A stretch of DNA of 64,000 nt. Source: Paenibacillus sp. HWE-109. Its GTDB lineage: Bacteria; Bacillota; Bacilli; Paenibacillales; NBRC-103111. The stretch covers positions 5,332,001 through 5,396,000 of the forward strand of contig NZ_CP091881.1 in the NCBI RefSeq assembly GCF_022163125.1. Direction: 5' to 3'. Shown in pieces: positions 8,372 to 17,943 of the stretch. The position numbers and the translations under genes are program-made. Under the pieces are notes generated by a model, which saw nothing but the letters and a program-made list of their open reading frames with translations, did no database searches and was not told where the DNA came from. Position 1 is the first letter of the stretch. Each line of letters opens with the position of its first letter.

Positions 8372-10735
8372 CTACAAATCCCCAAAATCAAAGTCGTTGA
8401 GTTCATCCAACTTCTCCTTCTCTTCTTCACTTAGCGGCTGCTGCAGCGCAGCGCCGATCGTATCCGCCCCCATGCCCCAAATATCCCCCATCATTTCCGC
8501 AACAGCGGCCTTTTCCCGGGGTTCGAACAGCCCAAAAGCACGGCGCAGAAACACGAGCGAGCGATGAAAGGCCTCCGGCTCCAATGAACTGATATAGGTA
8601 TCCAGATGCTGCCACAACGATACGCGCGAGAGAAGTCCATATCGATTGCGCATCGAGATGCCCTCGAACCAGCCCGCTCCCAGATCGGCAGGTATCCCCG
8701 GAGATAGACGGCGAGAGACCTCCTGGGCAATCTGATCATTGGCGATTTCATTGCGCTCTAGCATAATAGCAAAGGCAAATCCAGACAGCTTCGCATTCCG
8801 ATCATCCCGTGATGCCAGTTCTTGCAATTTCTTCATCCACAGTTCATCATCAACAACCTCGAAATGATCCTGCGCAATGGTATGCAGCGATTGAATAGCT
8901 TTCACCATCCCCTGTGCGGCATCATCGTTGCAGCCTGCTGCCTGAATAAGCAGCAGCGTTCCTCGCAGAAACAATTGCTGAAGAAGCGGGATTAACGTAT
9001 CCGTCTCCATTCTGCGAATAGACCCATATCGGATCAACACCCCCAGCTCATAAGCCGACGCAGCGACTTGCTCGAAGTTGCCCGTTTCCACAGCAAGCCC
9101 TTGCAGCACGGCTTTAGCCTGCTCCATCAGGTCCAGCAGCGCACAGTCGCAAGCATTTCGAATGATGCGCGAAGCCCCGGCAATATCGGCACAAGCGTCA
9201 AGCTGCTCCTTCAAAACGAAAGCGGCAGCCAGTTCGATGGTCTCTCCCTTCAAGGTCGTTTCCACAACCTGAATCTCCGCTTCCGGCGTCCATCTTAACA
9301 CCCAATGCTCCGCCCAAGATGCGGAATCCTGGCTGACTCTTTGCTTCTTCGCAAATGGGATACCCAGCAGCTCCAGGCGATGCAAGAGGACGGATCTTTT
9401 TAAATCAACAAAGGCCGCTTCCTCCGATTTGACCCTCCGGTTTTCACGTAAATCCAATTCAAGGGTTGCAGCAACCGTTGACTTATATTTCTCCAGCTTG
9501 AGCCGTTTAAGCTCCCTGTTCAAATCATCCTGGATCGGCGTCTGACTGACGCCTTCCGGCAATCGGCCGATAGCCGTGCCGATATCCGTTCTAGCCAGTG
9601 CTTCCGCTATGGTCGATAACTCCCCATGGCCAAGGCAAACCGCAGCCGCGTCCCGCAGATCTCTCCACGTTGGCTGATTGCCGTCGTGCATAGCTGCAAG
9701 CGCCTGGGCCAGCCTTACGCCTTCAATGAGCGACGCCGTAGAACGAAAAGTACCATGTTCCCGCAAATGTACGGCTAGTTGAGAAAAGTACAAGGAAGGC
9801 AGTCTGTCCAGATCACCTTGCCGCAAGCATTGCCAGAACATCTCATAATAAGCAGGCGCCTGATTCCCAGCGCCGTAGCCGGAATGCGAGGATAGCTTGT
9901 AGTACGAATAGGGCATCAATGTGAGCTTGGTTGTTGTTTTGGGCAGCCCTTTAAGCTCTTGATCGGTCAGCATCGGCAATCGCATATCCAGCGCAGAGGC
10001 ATGATGCGCGCCAGTGACGACAACAATCTGTTCAGGCGAATGGCCTGCCTGTATTGTTTCTTGAATTTTCCGCCGCATATAAGCTTCTCGAATCTCATTA
10101 TAAGCAGCTTCCTGCGGCGCATATTCCCATTCTTGCCGTGCGGAAAGTTCCCTCATTTGAAGCGAGAATTGATAAATACTAGAGCGATAAGCCCCTTTTT
10201 GCAAATTATGTTCAAAATGTCTTTCCCAATAGGCCTCATAGTCGGGTTCATCCGCATAGTCAGCAAGCTGCTGATAGATCGTGTTCTGTCCACGGATATA
10301 AGCTTGAAAATCATCATCCGTATTGCCGTCTTCTTCCGATAGCGGGATTCGCTTGCGCTTCTCATATAAAGCCAGCGCATGGTCGGTAGGCAAATCGATG
10401 AAAAGAGCTTGGGCGCCATGGCGACTAGCCCACTGAAACGCCTGATATTCCGGCGAATATTCCGCATAGGGATACAGCAGCGTCCGAACTGGCAGCTGGT
10501 CTGTGTAGGCCAGAATGGCAATAGGCGGCACAACGCCTGACGAGGTTAAATCCGCGATAAACGCCGACGCATCGCTCGGACCTTCTACCAGAACTGCTGT
10601 AGGCTTCACTTCATCCAAGAAAGCAAGCAGTTGATAGGCGCCTGTTGGAGACAAATGTCGTATTCCAAAAACATGAACGCCTGGGGAAGCTCCTACTTGT
10701 TCATCTCCGAGCACGCGAAATACAGATTTCTCCAT
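8372..10735 (-). CDS. DUF5682 family protein (YehM-like)
   Basis: A 787-residue cytoplasmic protein. It opens with GVHVFGIRHLSPTGAYQLL and AVLVEGPSDAS, the conserved start of the DUF5682 family. Further blocks include VVVTGAHHASALDMRLP near residue 240 and a long helical C-terminal region. No catalytic site is established for the family. The N-terminal fold with conserved His, Glu and Asp resembles TraB/PrgY-type or EreA-like hydrolase cores, but that is only an impression. I take ATG 10735; a GTG at 10780 in the same frame is possible. Its start lies inside the 3' end of the MoxR gene, indicating translational coupling. Constant association with MoxR and VWA genes implies it works as part of that complex. 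Confidence 0.8.
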   Translation of the reverse strand: MEKSVFRVLGDEQVGASPGVHVFGIRHLSPTGAYQLLAFLDEVKPTAVLVEGPSDASAFIADLTSSGVVPPIAILAYTDQLPVRTLLYPYAEYSPEYQAFQWASRHGAQALFIDLPTDHALALYEKRKRIPLSEEDGNTDDDFQAYIRGQNTIYQQLADYADEPDYEAYWERHFEHNLQKGAYRSSIYQFSLQMRELSARQEWEYAPQEAAYNEIREAYMRRKIQETIQAGHSPEQIVVVTGAHHASALDMRLPMLTDQELKGLPKTTTKLTLMPYSYYKLSSHSGYGAGNQAPAYYEMFWQCLRQGDLDRLPSLYFSQLAVHLREHGTFRSTASLIEGVRLAQALAAMHDGNQPTWRDLRDAAAVCLGHGELSTIAEALARTDIGTAIGRLPEGVSQTPIQDDLNRELKRLKLEKYKSTVAATLELDLRENRRVKSEEAAFVDLKRSVLLHRLELLGIPFAKKQRVSQDSASWAEHWVLRWTPEAEIQVVETTLKGETIELAAAFVLKEQLDACADIAGASRIIRNACDCALLDLMEQAKAVLQGLAVETGNFEQVAASAYELGVLIRYGSIRRMETDTLIPLLQQLFLRGTLLLIQAAGCNDDAAQGMVKAIQSLHTIAQDHFEVVDDELWMKKLQELASRDDRNAKLSGFAFAIMLERNEIANDQIAQEVSRRLSPGIPADLGAGWFEGISMRNRYGLLSRVSLWQHLDTYISSLEPEAFHRSLVFLRRAFGLFEPREKAAVAEMMGDIWGMGADTIGAALQQPLSEEEKEKLDELNDFDFGDL

Positions 10736-11790
10736 GTCGATCCCCGCTTTTTCATCACATTTTCCAAATATTCCTTCCACACAAGGCGATCTTTCTCTTC
10801 ATCTTTCACAATCGCTCCCTGCAAACCGGCTGCAATATCTTCGTCACTGATCTGGCCGCTGCCAAAACTGCCGGCAAGTGCCATGCTGCCCGTCAGTAAA
10901 GAGATCGCTTCAGCCGTCGATATGACACCGCTCGTTCCCTTCACCTTCTCTTTGCCGTCAAGCGTCATCCCGCTTCGCAATTCGCGGAAGATCGTGACCA
11001 CTTTGCGTACAGCATCCTCTTCAGGAAGCGAAGCCCGCAGCTGATAGCTCGCCGAAATCTCGCTGACACGCTTGCGTACAATCTCCACTTCCGTCTCGAT
11101 ATCCGAAGGCGAAGGCAATACAATGATATTGAAGCGCCGCTTCAAGGCAGCCGACATATCGTTCACACCGCGATCTCGCGTGTTGGCCGTGGCAATAATG
11201 GAGAAACCGCGGACTGCGGATACTTCTCTGGCCAGCTCTGGAATCGAGATCGTTTTCTCCGAGAGAATCGAAATTAACGCATCTTGAACCTCAGATGCAC
11301 AACGAGAGATTTCTTCGAACCGAGCAATGCCGCCGGTTTCCATAGCACGGAAAATCGGGCTTTTGATAATAGCTTGATCAGAAGGCCCTTGCGCGAGCAG
11401 CATCGCATAGTTCCATGAGTAACGAATTTGCTCCTCACTGGTGCCTGCGGTTCCTTGAATAACTTTGCCTGAATCCCCATGGATAGCTGCCGTTAAATTC
11501 TCAGAGAGCCACGATTTCGCTGTCCCCGGTTCCCCGATTAGCATCAGGGCTCTGTCTGTCAACAAAGTCGCTATTGCCATTTCGACCAAGCGCTTATTAC
11601 CTATATATTTAGGTGTAATGGTTACTCCTTTGATTTGTCCACCCGTTAAGAACGTCAGCACTGCCTTAGGAGACAGCTGCCATCCCGCCGGCTTAGCATC
11701 CTGATCTAATTTCTTCAAAGCTTCAAGTTCCTCCGCATACAACCGCTCCGCAGGCAATCTTACAACATCTTGCTTTTGATCCATCCCCAT
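10693..11790 (-). CDS. MoxR-type AAA+ ATPase (YehL subfamily-like)
   Basis: A 365-residue AAA+ ATPase. Walker A is GEPGTAKS around residue 92, the Walker B-like strand is in GGIARFEEISRC, sensor 1 is in IIATANTRDRG and the arginine-finger region is in ALKRRFN. MoxR ATPases act as chaperone-like remodelling machines for partners presented by a VWA protein. The gene order with SWIM, DUF5682 and VWA genes points to the YehL subfamily rather than RavA or the MoxR-proper group. ATG 11790 has AAAGGA upstream and overlaps the end of the HEAT-repeat gene by 31 bp; its own 3' end overlaps the DUF5682 start, so the operon is tightly coupled. Confidence 0.9.
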   Translation of the reverse strand: MGMDQKQDVVRLPAERLYAEELEALKKLDQDAKPAGWQLSPKAVLTFLTGGQIKGVTITPKYIGNKRLVEMAIATLLTDRALMLIGEPGTAKSWLSENLTAAIHGDSGKVIQGTAGTSEEQIRYSWNYAMLLAQGPSDQAIIKSPIFRAMETGGIARFEEISRCASEVQDALISILSEKTISIPELAREVSAVRGFSIIATANTRDRGVNDMSAALKRRFNIIVLPSPSDIETEVEIVRKRVSEISASYQLRASLPEEDAVRKVVTIFRELRSGMTLDGKEKVKGTSGVISTAEAISLLTGSMALAGSFGSGQISDEDIAAGLQGAIVKDEEKDRLVWKEYLENVMKKRGSTWRNLYFACSEMNK

Positions 11791-13571
11791 AATCCCTGTC
11801 CTTTCTCTTCCTGATCTGATATTTCTTGCTGCTCGGGCTTTGCTTCAATCGATTCTGCAATTTCAAGCAGCTGCGTCTTCATGCCTTGATACGATAATCC
11901 CTCTGCAAATTGCCGCAATCTGCCGGCATAAGGCCTAGGCAGCATATGGAGCAGCGCAAGCTGAACACGGTCCAGATAATAGAACTGCTTAGTTCCGCCT
12001 TTTTCCAAAATAGTCATCAACAGCTCTGGCGCATCCGGATAACGATGGTTAAAGAGGACCAAGAGGGTATGCGTCGTTTTATTGAGATTGAAATTTTGAC
12101 GATCTTGGCATTTTTTGACCAAATAATCGATTATTTTTGGATCAGGCTCTTGCGCAAACCGGCAGACAAGCTCCTCTTCATCTAACTTTACGAGCAGATG
12201 CCCCCACCTTGGATCCCATTGAACAGAATCCGTCAAATCAGTCGAAGAATAATGAATGAAATGATACATCGAAGGTGTCAACTCATCCAGTACACGCAGA
12301 AGCTCCTTAGCCGGTAACTGCTTTTTATCCTTAAGATCATGGCAGAAGCGTTCATACACATCTTCCGGAGGTGAAATCTTGACAGCTGCCCGAAAGCTGT
12401 AAGCAATAAATTTACGATTGTAAGCCTCATGAAGGGTAACCGCGAAGTGATCAGCTTCCGGCAAATCCAAATCAAGCAATAACTGCACAGCGGCTTCCTG
12501 CACGCGTTCTGTTTCAGCAATAATAAACTCAGGAGTACTCAGCAATTTCTCCAGGAACTCAACAACCTCTGGCACCCGTTTCCCCTGTAGGCTCCTGATA
12601 TCAGCCATCAGTTGTTGGGTATTTGGCTCGACTTGGTGGTACATCTTGATTTGCTCCAGCAAACCTTCAGCATGTGCTATAATGCTGATCGTCAGCGCAT
12701 TCGCCTTGCATAATTGAATAGGCTCAATGGCTATGTCTTGATCTTTGGAGCTGAGCGCTTGGTACAAACGGGCAATAGCCTGCTCTGTTCCCAAACGCGA
12801 TAAGGCCATCAAAGCGGCTCTGCGTATATCTTTCTTCTTGTCTTCTGCCTGTTCCAATAGAAATTCTTCTTGTTCGGTATAGTCTCCCAGCAGCTCAATC
12901 GCTGCAGAACGGACTTCTGTAGAACCATTTGCAGCGGCTTGAAGCAAGAGATCTAAGCTAGAAGCAGGCTGCAGACCATGGATAAGCTCCAACCTTCGAG
13001 CGTCCCCTTTCCCTCCACCCAGCTTAAGCTGTTGTTGAAGTGCCGGCAGAGCCTCTACGCCTATTGCTGGAAGCACCTTCATCTGGAGAAAATCAGGGAT
13101 TTCTGCATAGCTATCATCCAAAGCCGAAACCACGGCAGGTATCACGCGGAAATCACGGAATAATTCCTCCTCGTATCCTTGACGGAGCTGTTCCATTCTC
13201 CCTTGACCTTTCTGCGTCAAAGCTTCAATGAATGGCTGCAGCTTGCGGTACGGAATCAACGTCTTAAGCTTTGTATCCGATCCCTCAACAGGCAGCAGAG
13301 TCTCTTTCGTTTCTGTTTTCCCCTGTGTGTAGAGCACTGAACTCAGCAGAGTTCCAAGCTCAAGGAGCTTTGTCGCTGATCCGCTTGTCTCTGCCTCCAG
13401 CACTTGACTGACAGCCTGCGCCATTCGATTGAATACAGGCGCTGACTCTCCCAGCTTTTGCAATTGCGGGAGCACTTTTTGCAAGCGCAAATCCCCCGAA
13501 GCCATTCCGCTGCCAGCAATAAACAATCGTCGCACGTCTTGCTGCAATTCAAACAATAGATCTATACTCAT
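11760..13571 (-). CDS. HEAT-repeat scaffold protein of the MoxR/VWA operon
   Basis: A 603-residue, almost wholly helical protein. HEAT-like repeats are clearest at about residues 200-285 (for example EVRSAAIELLGDYTEQEEFL and DIRRAALMALSRLGTEQAIA), with weaker helical pairs after that. No catalytic motif or membrane segment is visible, so a scaffold or adaptor role is likely. GGAGA precedes ATG 13571. It sits between the SWIM and MoxR genes with a 25-bp gap and a 31-bp overlap. This component is not one I remember from the E. coli yehLMPQ set, so it may be specific to the Firmicute version. Function is not recognised beyond the repeats. Confidence 0.75.
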   Translation of the reverse strand: MSIDLLFELQQDVRRLFIAGSGMASGDLRLQKVLPQLQKLGESAPVFNRMAQAVSQVLEAETSGSATKLLELGTLLSSVLYTQGKTETKETLLPVEGSDTKLKTLIPYRKLQPFIEALTQKGQGRMEQLRQGYEEELFRDFRVIPAVVSALDDSYAEIPDFLQMKVLPAIGVEALPALQQQLKLGGGKGDARRLELIHGLQPASSLDLLLQAAANGSTEVRSAAIELLGDYTEQEEFLLEQAEDKKKDIRRAALMALSRLGTEQAIARLYQALSSKDQDIAIEPIQLCKANALTISIIAHAEGLLEQIKMYHQVEPNTQQLMADIRSLQGKRVPEVVEFLEKLLSTPEFIIAETERVQEAAVQLLLDLDLPEADHFAVTLHEAYNRKFIAYSFRAAVKISPPEDVYERFCHDLKDKKQLPAKELLRVLDELTPSMYHFIHYSSTDLTDSVQWDPRWGHLLVKLDEEELVCRFAQEPDPKIIDYLVKKCQDRQNFNLNKTTHTLLVLFNHRYPDAPELLMTILEKGGTKQFYYLDRVQLALLHMLPRPYAGRLRQFAEGLSYQGMKTQLLEIAESIEAKPEQQEISDQEEKGQGLWGWIKSKML

Positions 13572-13596
13572 AAGGTTCGTCTCCTAATTCCATCAT

Positions 13597-15033
13597 TCAA
13601 TAAAGTAAGCGTATAATTTCATCTGCTGTAATCACACTTAAAGGCTGCGCTACCAGCTTGTTTTGCTGCCAATCTTGCTCGAACATAACCAGCATAACCT
13701 GATTATTCAGGAACGTTTTGTTTAACAATGAAAGCAAATGTGTCGTAGGCTCACTAAGATAGGGAATGTCAGCCAGAGGAAGCTGTTTGCCTTGTGCATC
13801 CACCAAAACGTAGGAAGTATCTGTTCTTTGAATGCCGGTAAAAGGCAAAAGTACGACAGGGTGTTTGTCTGACAAAGGGTTTTTAATTTGATTCTTAACT
13901 TGCTTAATCACCTCTGGGAATGAGGATTGAGCCGCTTCACGGATACGCTGCAAATCTGAGCTCGTCACTTCTCTGAATGCCGATTCCTCCCAACGCACCC
14001 GTGTATTCAGTTCGCCAGGATATTCAGCCAGCTCCCCTGCCTGAACAATCCGGAAGACAGAGTCATCTTCACGTATGTATTTGGCAGCGCGGAATGGGCG
14101 ATAGTTGCGGGTTAGGTGCAGTTTCCCGTTTCCAAGGTCCGCCCAATAGCCTTCATCCACGAACTCCCCTCTCGCCTTGTCCGTGTAGGATCTGAATGAC
14201 AACTGCAGCAATTCAGCTTCACTGCGTACGCGGCCGTATTCTCTCAACTCGGCAATTTGCCAGGCATGGCCAATCCATTCCTCCAATGTCGAATTCGTGT
14301 CCATCGGCTGATCCGGATTGTCCAATCGGCTAGTCAGATATTCGTTGCTTTTCTTAAGCAACGCTTGCAGCGTAGTAAGCTGTTCTATGACTTTTCCGTA
14401 CATGGCTTCCCGATCTTCCTCTTCACGGAACTGCAGAAGCAGCAAGCGAATCGCCGTCTGAATGCCCGGAATATAATAATTCCCGAGTTGTTTGGCTTGT
14501 TCTTGCGCCGTCTGCAAAGCCTTATTGTCCAGACTTCCAATTCCGGACTGAACCATTTGCAGGATGAGCTTTTCGGCGATACTGATACCTTCAAGCTGAG
14601 CGGTTATTTTCTTCAATAGTGCTGATTTATTCGTTTTGCGCTTAACCGCTGGCGCAGCAGGGTCGGGAGACTCCTTTTTCTTCTCTTCGCGCTTCTCCGC
14701 CTTTTCTCTTTTATCAACAATATCCTGCGGAACAGGCGCGGTCACAAATGTCTTGCCTGACGTAAAAGCGTACATCAAGCCTAAATTATGCTTACACGGA
14801 AACTGCCTGCTGGGACACGTGCAGCGGAAAACCGGATTTGCTTCTTTGGATATATCCACAGAGCATTGATAGGGCTCTTTTCCACTACCTTTGCACGCTC
14901 CAAAAATAAGGGACTTGTCCTCCGACTGACAAAGCAGCGGGAAGCTGTTTTTCTTCACCAAATCCTTGCCATTCTTAATTGCACTGCTATTAAGCGCCAA
15001 ACTATCGACATACGATTCCGTTAAGTGATCCAT
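13597..15033 (-). CDS. SWIM zinc-finger protein (YehQ-like)
   Basis: A 478-residue protein with a SWIM zinc finger near its N-terminus: CTC at 71-73 and CKH at 80-82, a CxCx6CxH pattern. A charged Lys/Glu-rich linker follows at about 108-140 and then a long helical region. SWIM fingers bind DNA or protein. This is the first gene of the minus-strand operon, with GAGGAG before ATG 15033. Position and partners match the SWIM protein of yehLMPQ-type loci. The finger could make it the sensor or DNA-contacting part of the MoxR-VWA machinery, but this is inference. Confidence 0.85.
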   Translation of the reverse strand: MDHLTESYVDSLALNSSAIKNGKDLVKKNSFPLLCQSEDKSLIFGACKGSGKEPYQCSVDISKEANPVFRCTCPSRQFPCKHNLGLMYAFTSGKTFVTAPVPQDIVDKREKAEKREEKKKESPDPAAPAVKRKTNKSALLKKITAQLEGISIAEKLILQMVQSGIGSLDNKALQTAQEQAKQLGNYYIPGIQTAIRLLLLQFREEEDREAMYGKVIEQLTTLQALLKKSNEYLTSRLDNPDQPMDTNSTLEEWIGHAWQIAELREYGRVRSEAELLQLSFRSYTDKARGEFVDEGYWADLGNGKLHLTRNYRPFRAAKYIREDDSVFRIVQAGELAEYPGELNTRVRWEESAFREVTSSDLQRIREAAQSSFPEVIKQVKNQIKNPLSDKHPVVLLPFTGIQRTDTSYVLVDAQGKQLPLADIPYLSEPTTHLLSLLNKTFLNNQVMLVMFEQDWQQNKLVAQPLSVITADEIIRLLY

Positions 15034-15165
15034 CTTGTACTCCTCATCATTTGGTTATACATTTAGTTATTGATTTGGCTAAACATTCGGTCATACATTT
15101 AGTTTCCACGCAGTCCATGAATTTCCTTTTCAAGGATATGGCAATTCTGCTTCAATTAGAAGCGC

Positions 15166-15230
15166 AAAATAAAATCCCTATTGACTTCAAATACCTACTC
15201 ATTATGTAGGAGATTGAAATCCATAGGGAT
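15166..15230 (-). terminator. Terminator after tatD (end of the RNA-repair operon)
   Basis: On the minus strand ATCCCTATGGATTTCAAT pairs with the complementary arm ending in AATAGGGATTTTATTTT, with a second inner stem CCTAC/GTAGG. It lies 5 bases beyond the tatD stop codon and separates the RNA-repair genes from the SWIM-MoxR operon. Confidence 0.8.
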
Positions 15231-15234
15231 ATGA

Positions 15235-16032
15235 TTAATTAGAAATTCCAAAAAAATCTTTCGTTGTCTGAGTCGTCCCTTCCGCCACTTCCTGGACCGA
15301 TTTGCCCAAGCATGCAGCCACCGCAGCTGCAATGTGGGGCAGGAAGCGCGGCTCATTGCGTCCATCTTGCGGCTTCACCTTGAGATCACGCGGTGTCAGA
15401 AAGGGCGCATCTGTCTCCAACATGAGCCGATCCAGCGGAACTCGCTTAACTAACTCCCGCAGATGTTTGCCTCTGCGCTCATCACAGATCCAGCCGGTAA
15501 TTCCGATATAAAATCCCAGCTGCACATACGTCTGAAGCTCTTGCATCGTACCTGTGAAACAATGGACAACCGCCTTGTTCATAGACCCTATATACGGCTT
15601 CAAAAGACGAACAAAATCCACATGTGCCTCTCGCTCATGCAGAAACAGCGGCATCTGCAGCTCGCAAGCAAGTTTAATCTGCTCTTCAAACCATTTGCGC
15701 TGCACATCACGCGGCGAGAAATCCCGGTTATAATCCAAACCGCATTCCCCAATCGCAACAACATGCGGCAGCTTCGCCAGCCCCCGCAGCTTATGCAGGC
15801 CTGCGTCCGTGCAGTGGCGAGTGTCGTGAGGATGGATACCGGCCGTTGCAAATAATTTCCCCGGAAATTGTTCGGCATAGCGCGAGGCGCTCTCACTGTT
15901 TCTTACACTCGTTCCCGTGAGAATCAGCGGTGATACTCCCGCTTCAATCGCGCTTGCGACTACGGTATCCCGATCCTGATCAAATGAGCGGTGCATTAGA
16001 TTAACGCCAATATCAATAAGCGGTTCATTCAT
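15235..16032 (-). CDS. tatD: TatD family metal-dependent deoxyribonuclease
   Basis: A 265-residue TIM-barrel hydrolase of the TatD family. It has DIGVNL in the first strand, GIHPHDTRH, GECGLDYNRDF (metal-bridging Glu), LFLHEREAH, VVHCFTGT and LETDAPFLTPR. These are the metal ligands and general features of TatD, a magnesium-dependent 3'-to-5' exonuclease on single-stranded DNA and RNA. The start ATG 16032 overlaps the kptA stop by 8 bases (ATGAATGA) and has GAGGTG upstream, so the two are cotranslated. TatD is usually a lone housekeeping gene; its place as the last gene of an RNA-repair operon suggests use as an end-trimming nuclease here. Confidence 0.9.
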   Translation of the reverse strand: MNEPLIDIGVNLMHRSFDQDRDTVVASAIEAGVSPLILTGTSVRNSESASRYAEQFPGKLFATAGIHPHDTRHCTDAGLHKLRGLAKLPHVVAIGECGLDYNRDFSPRDVQRKWFEEQIKLACELQMPLFLHEREAHVDFVRLLKPYIGSMNKAVVHCFTGTMQELQTYVQLGFYIGITGWICDERRGKHLRELVKRVPLDRLMLETDAPFLTPRDLKVKPQDGRNEPRFLPHIAAAVAACLGKSVQEVAEGTTQTTKDFFGISN

Positions 16033-16603
16033 CTGCTTTCACCTCTTTCGCAAATTCATCCTGCCGACAAAATTTCGCAGGAACGTGATCTGCAAGCCAA
16101 ACTTCGTTGCCCGCGTAATAGAATTCAACCCCCGAGCGGGAAGCCGCCTCTGTATCAATGGCCAGGATGACTAGTTCCCCCCGTCGTTCTCCCGCAAGCG
16201 TTGCAAAATGAAGCCCTTCCGACAAATGAACATATTGCCGCTGCATGGGGCGCAGTCCTTGATTTAGAATGAGAGGCGCCGCCTTCACATTCGTGCCATG
16301 GTAAAGAACCTTAGGAGGCACAGCAGCGGGATAGCTGACTTTGTCGTGGCTATGCCCGTATCGGGCTCGTATACGATCACCACGAATCTCAAAGCGCTGC
16401 TTTTCACATCGCGCTACAACCTCTTCCACATCAGTTCGCGTAATCTCCGACCATTTCGTTTGTATACGAAGCACGTTCAATAAATCGTCCGTCGCACAAG
16501 AACCATCAACAGGATCGAGACTAAGCCCGAATTCCTCCGGTGCATGCCGTAATATTTTACTCATAAATTTACTTAATTTTGTATATTTTTTCTCATCCAA
16601 CAA
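16025..16603 (-). CDS. kptA: RNA 2'-phosphotransferase KptA/Tpt1
   Basis: About 192 residues, normal for KptA. It has SKFMSKILRHAPEEFGL (catalytic Arg-His), RIRARYGHS, LYHGTN and HLSEGLHFA, the blocks of Tpt1/KptA. The enzyme transfers an internal RNA 2'-phosphate to NAD+, giving ADP-ribose 1'',2''-cyclic phosphate. Bacteria lack the fungal splicing pathway that creates such junctions, so its presence next to two RtcB ligases is functionally telling. The start is uncertain: a TTG at 16603 has AGGAA at proper spacing, while the upstream GTG at 16612 overlaps that site. It lies 20 bp after the AAA ATPase gene and overlaps tatD. Confidence 0.92.
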   Translation of the reverse strand: MLDEKKYTKLSKFMSKILRHAPEEFGLSLDPVDGSCATDDLLNVLRIQTKWSEITRTDVEEVVARCEKQRFEIRGDRIRARYGHSHDKVSYPAAVPPKVLYHGTNVKAAPLILNQGLRPMQRQYVHLSEGLHFATLAGERRGELVILAIDTEAASRSGVEFYYAGNEVWLADHVPAKFCRQDEFAKEVKADE

Positions 16604-16623
16604 GGTTAACACTTCCTAAATTA

Positions 16624-17943
16624 TTATATTTCATCTACCAAGAACCCAACTCGAATCTCAGAATCCGTCTGCATCCAGGACATCGCTTGCCCTTTATGAA
16701 GATCAGACTTCATTGTTTTTACCAGCTTCTCGATATTTACACTTTGTTCATAATGGTACTGAAGAGCAGCAGAGACATACAATTCATTCAACTGAGCAAA
16801 TGTAAACCCTTCTGTCTGCTTCGCCGTCAAGCGAATCAACTCCTCATTCAGAAGCTTGCCTATCCCTTTTTTCTCCAGGTATATGTGTCTTAGCGATTCG
16901 TCAGGAAGCTTTATTTCATACGCACGGTCGAAACGTCCTGCTCTATTCATCAAAGCTGGATCGATTTGTTCCGGATAATTCGTCGTCCCAATAAGAAAGA
17001 TCCCTTCCTTGGAGGTCGCGCCATCCAAAATGTTCAAGAAATGCGATCTAACTCGCTGCGGCATTGCATCAATATCTTCAATAACGAGAATCATAGGCGC
17101 CATACCAGCAGCCGCTTGAAACACGGCCTGAATCGATTCACTGCAGGTGTGTTCTGTAATTTGCCAGTAGGCAACCGGCGCTTTCACGCTGCCCGCGATC
17201 GACTTGACCAGCGTCGTTTTCCCATTTCCCGGCTTGCCATATAATAAGATCCCTCTTTTGTAAGGAAGGTCATATTCTTTGAAAAAAGCGCGATCCTCCA
17301 TAAAAAACTGATCAATAGAGCGAAAAATATCCGTTTTCACTTCGTCCTTCATGATAACGTCCACCCGATCCACCATACGGGTAATCGGCATCAATTCTTT
17401 CTCCATGCCATTGTCTCCATCCGTGAATACAGTGACTTGTCTGCCATCCAAATCTCTTCGACGCTGCCGTGAATGCTCCAGAAACAACTGCAAACTGTCA
17501 TCATTCACAGCAAAAACGAAATCCTCGATACCGATGCCATGCGGACGAAAGATAGGCACTCTTGCCAACGCGATTCCCCATGCCGGATACGCAAAAACGT
17601 TATTTCGCAGTGTCGGAAACATCCGATAAGTTGAGCTTTCATATTCCCCATTCATCCCGAATGCGCGTGACTCCATGTGATCGAAAATTTTGGTCACTAC
17701 CTGTACGTCTTGGCTGCCTGACCTCACATCCTGCTCCAGTATTTCCCAGTATTCTTCTTTGCCATCATCGCTAATATAGGGCTCAAAGTGCTTCCCATAT
17801 CGATCTCCCAGGACAAATTGGATTCGTTCCAACACGTAAGCGTAGTCCCTGTAAGCTGTTAATGAACCGTTTGCGGTTGTGGAAGGAGCGGCAACCGCCG
17901 CCTCATTTTTGTCGATAATTCTTATATGCTGTTTTGGACTCAT
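16624..17943 (-). CDS. AAA ATPase (Bcs1/FtsH-like) coupled to rtcB
   Basis: A 439-residue protein with a roughly 200-residue N-terminal domain of unknown type and a C-terminal classical AAA module. Walker A is YGKPGNGKTT, Walker B is ILVIEDIDAMP, sensor 1 is IGTTNYPEQI and the arginine finger lies in NRAGRFDRAYE. No membrane segment or protease motif is visible. ATG 17943 overlaps the rtcB stop as ATGA, the classic coupling arrangement, so I use it rather than the in-frame start at 17976. AAA ATPases of this kind remodel proteins or RNPs; lying between rtcB and kptA, it may open damaged RNPs for repair. That role is inference. Confidence 0.88.
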   Translation of the reverse strand: MSPKQHIRIIDKNEAAVAAPSTTANGSLTAYRDYAYVLERIQFVLGDRYGKHFEPYISDDGKEEYWEILEQDVRSGSQDVQVVTKIFDHMESRAFGMNGEYESSTYRMFPTLRNNVFAYPAWGIALARVPIFRPHGIGIEDFVFAVNDDSLQLFLEHSRQRRRDLDGRQVTVFTDGDNGMEKELMPITRMVDRVDVIMKDEVKTDIFRSIDQFFMEDRAFFKEYDLPYKRGILLYGKPGNGKTTLVKSIAGSVKAPVAYWQITEHTCSESIQAVFQAAAGMAPMILVIEDIDAMPQRVRSHFLNILDGATSKEGIFLIGTTNYPEQIDPALMNRAGRFDRAYEIKLPDESLRHIYLEKKGIGKLLNEELIRLTAKQTEGFTFAQLNELYVSAALQYHYEQSVNIEKLVKTMKSDLHKGQAMSWMQTDSEIRVGFLVDEI

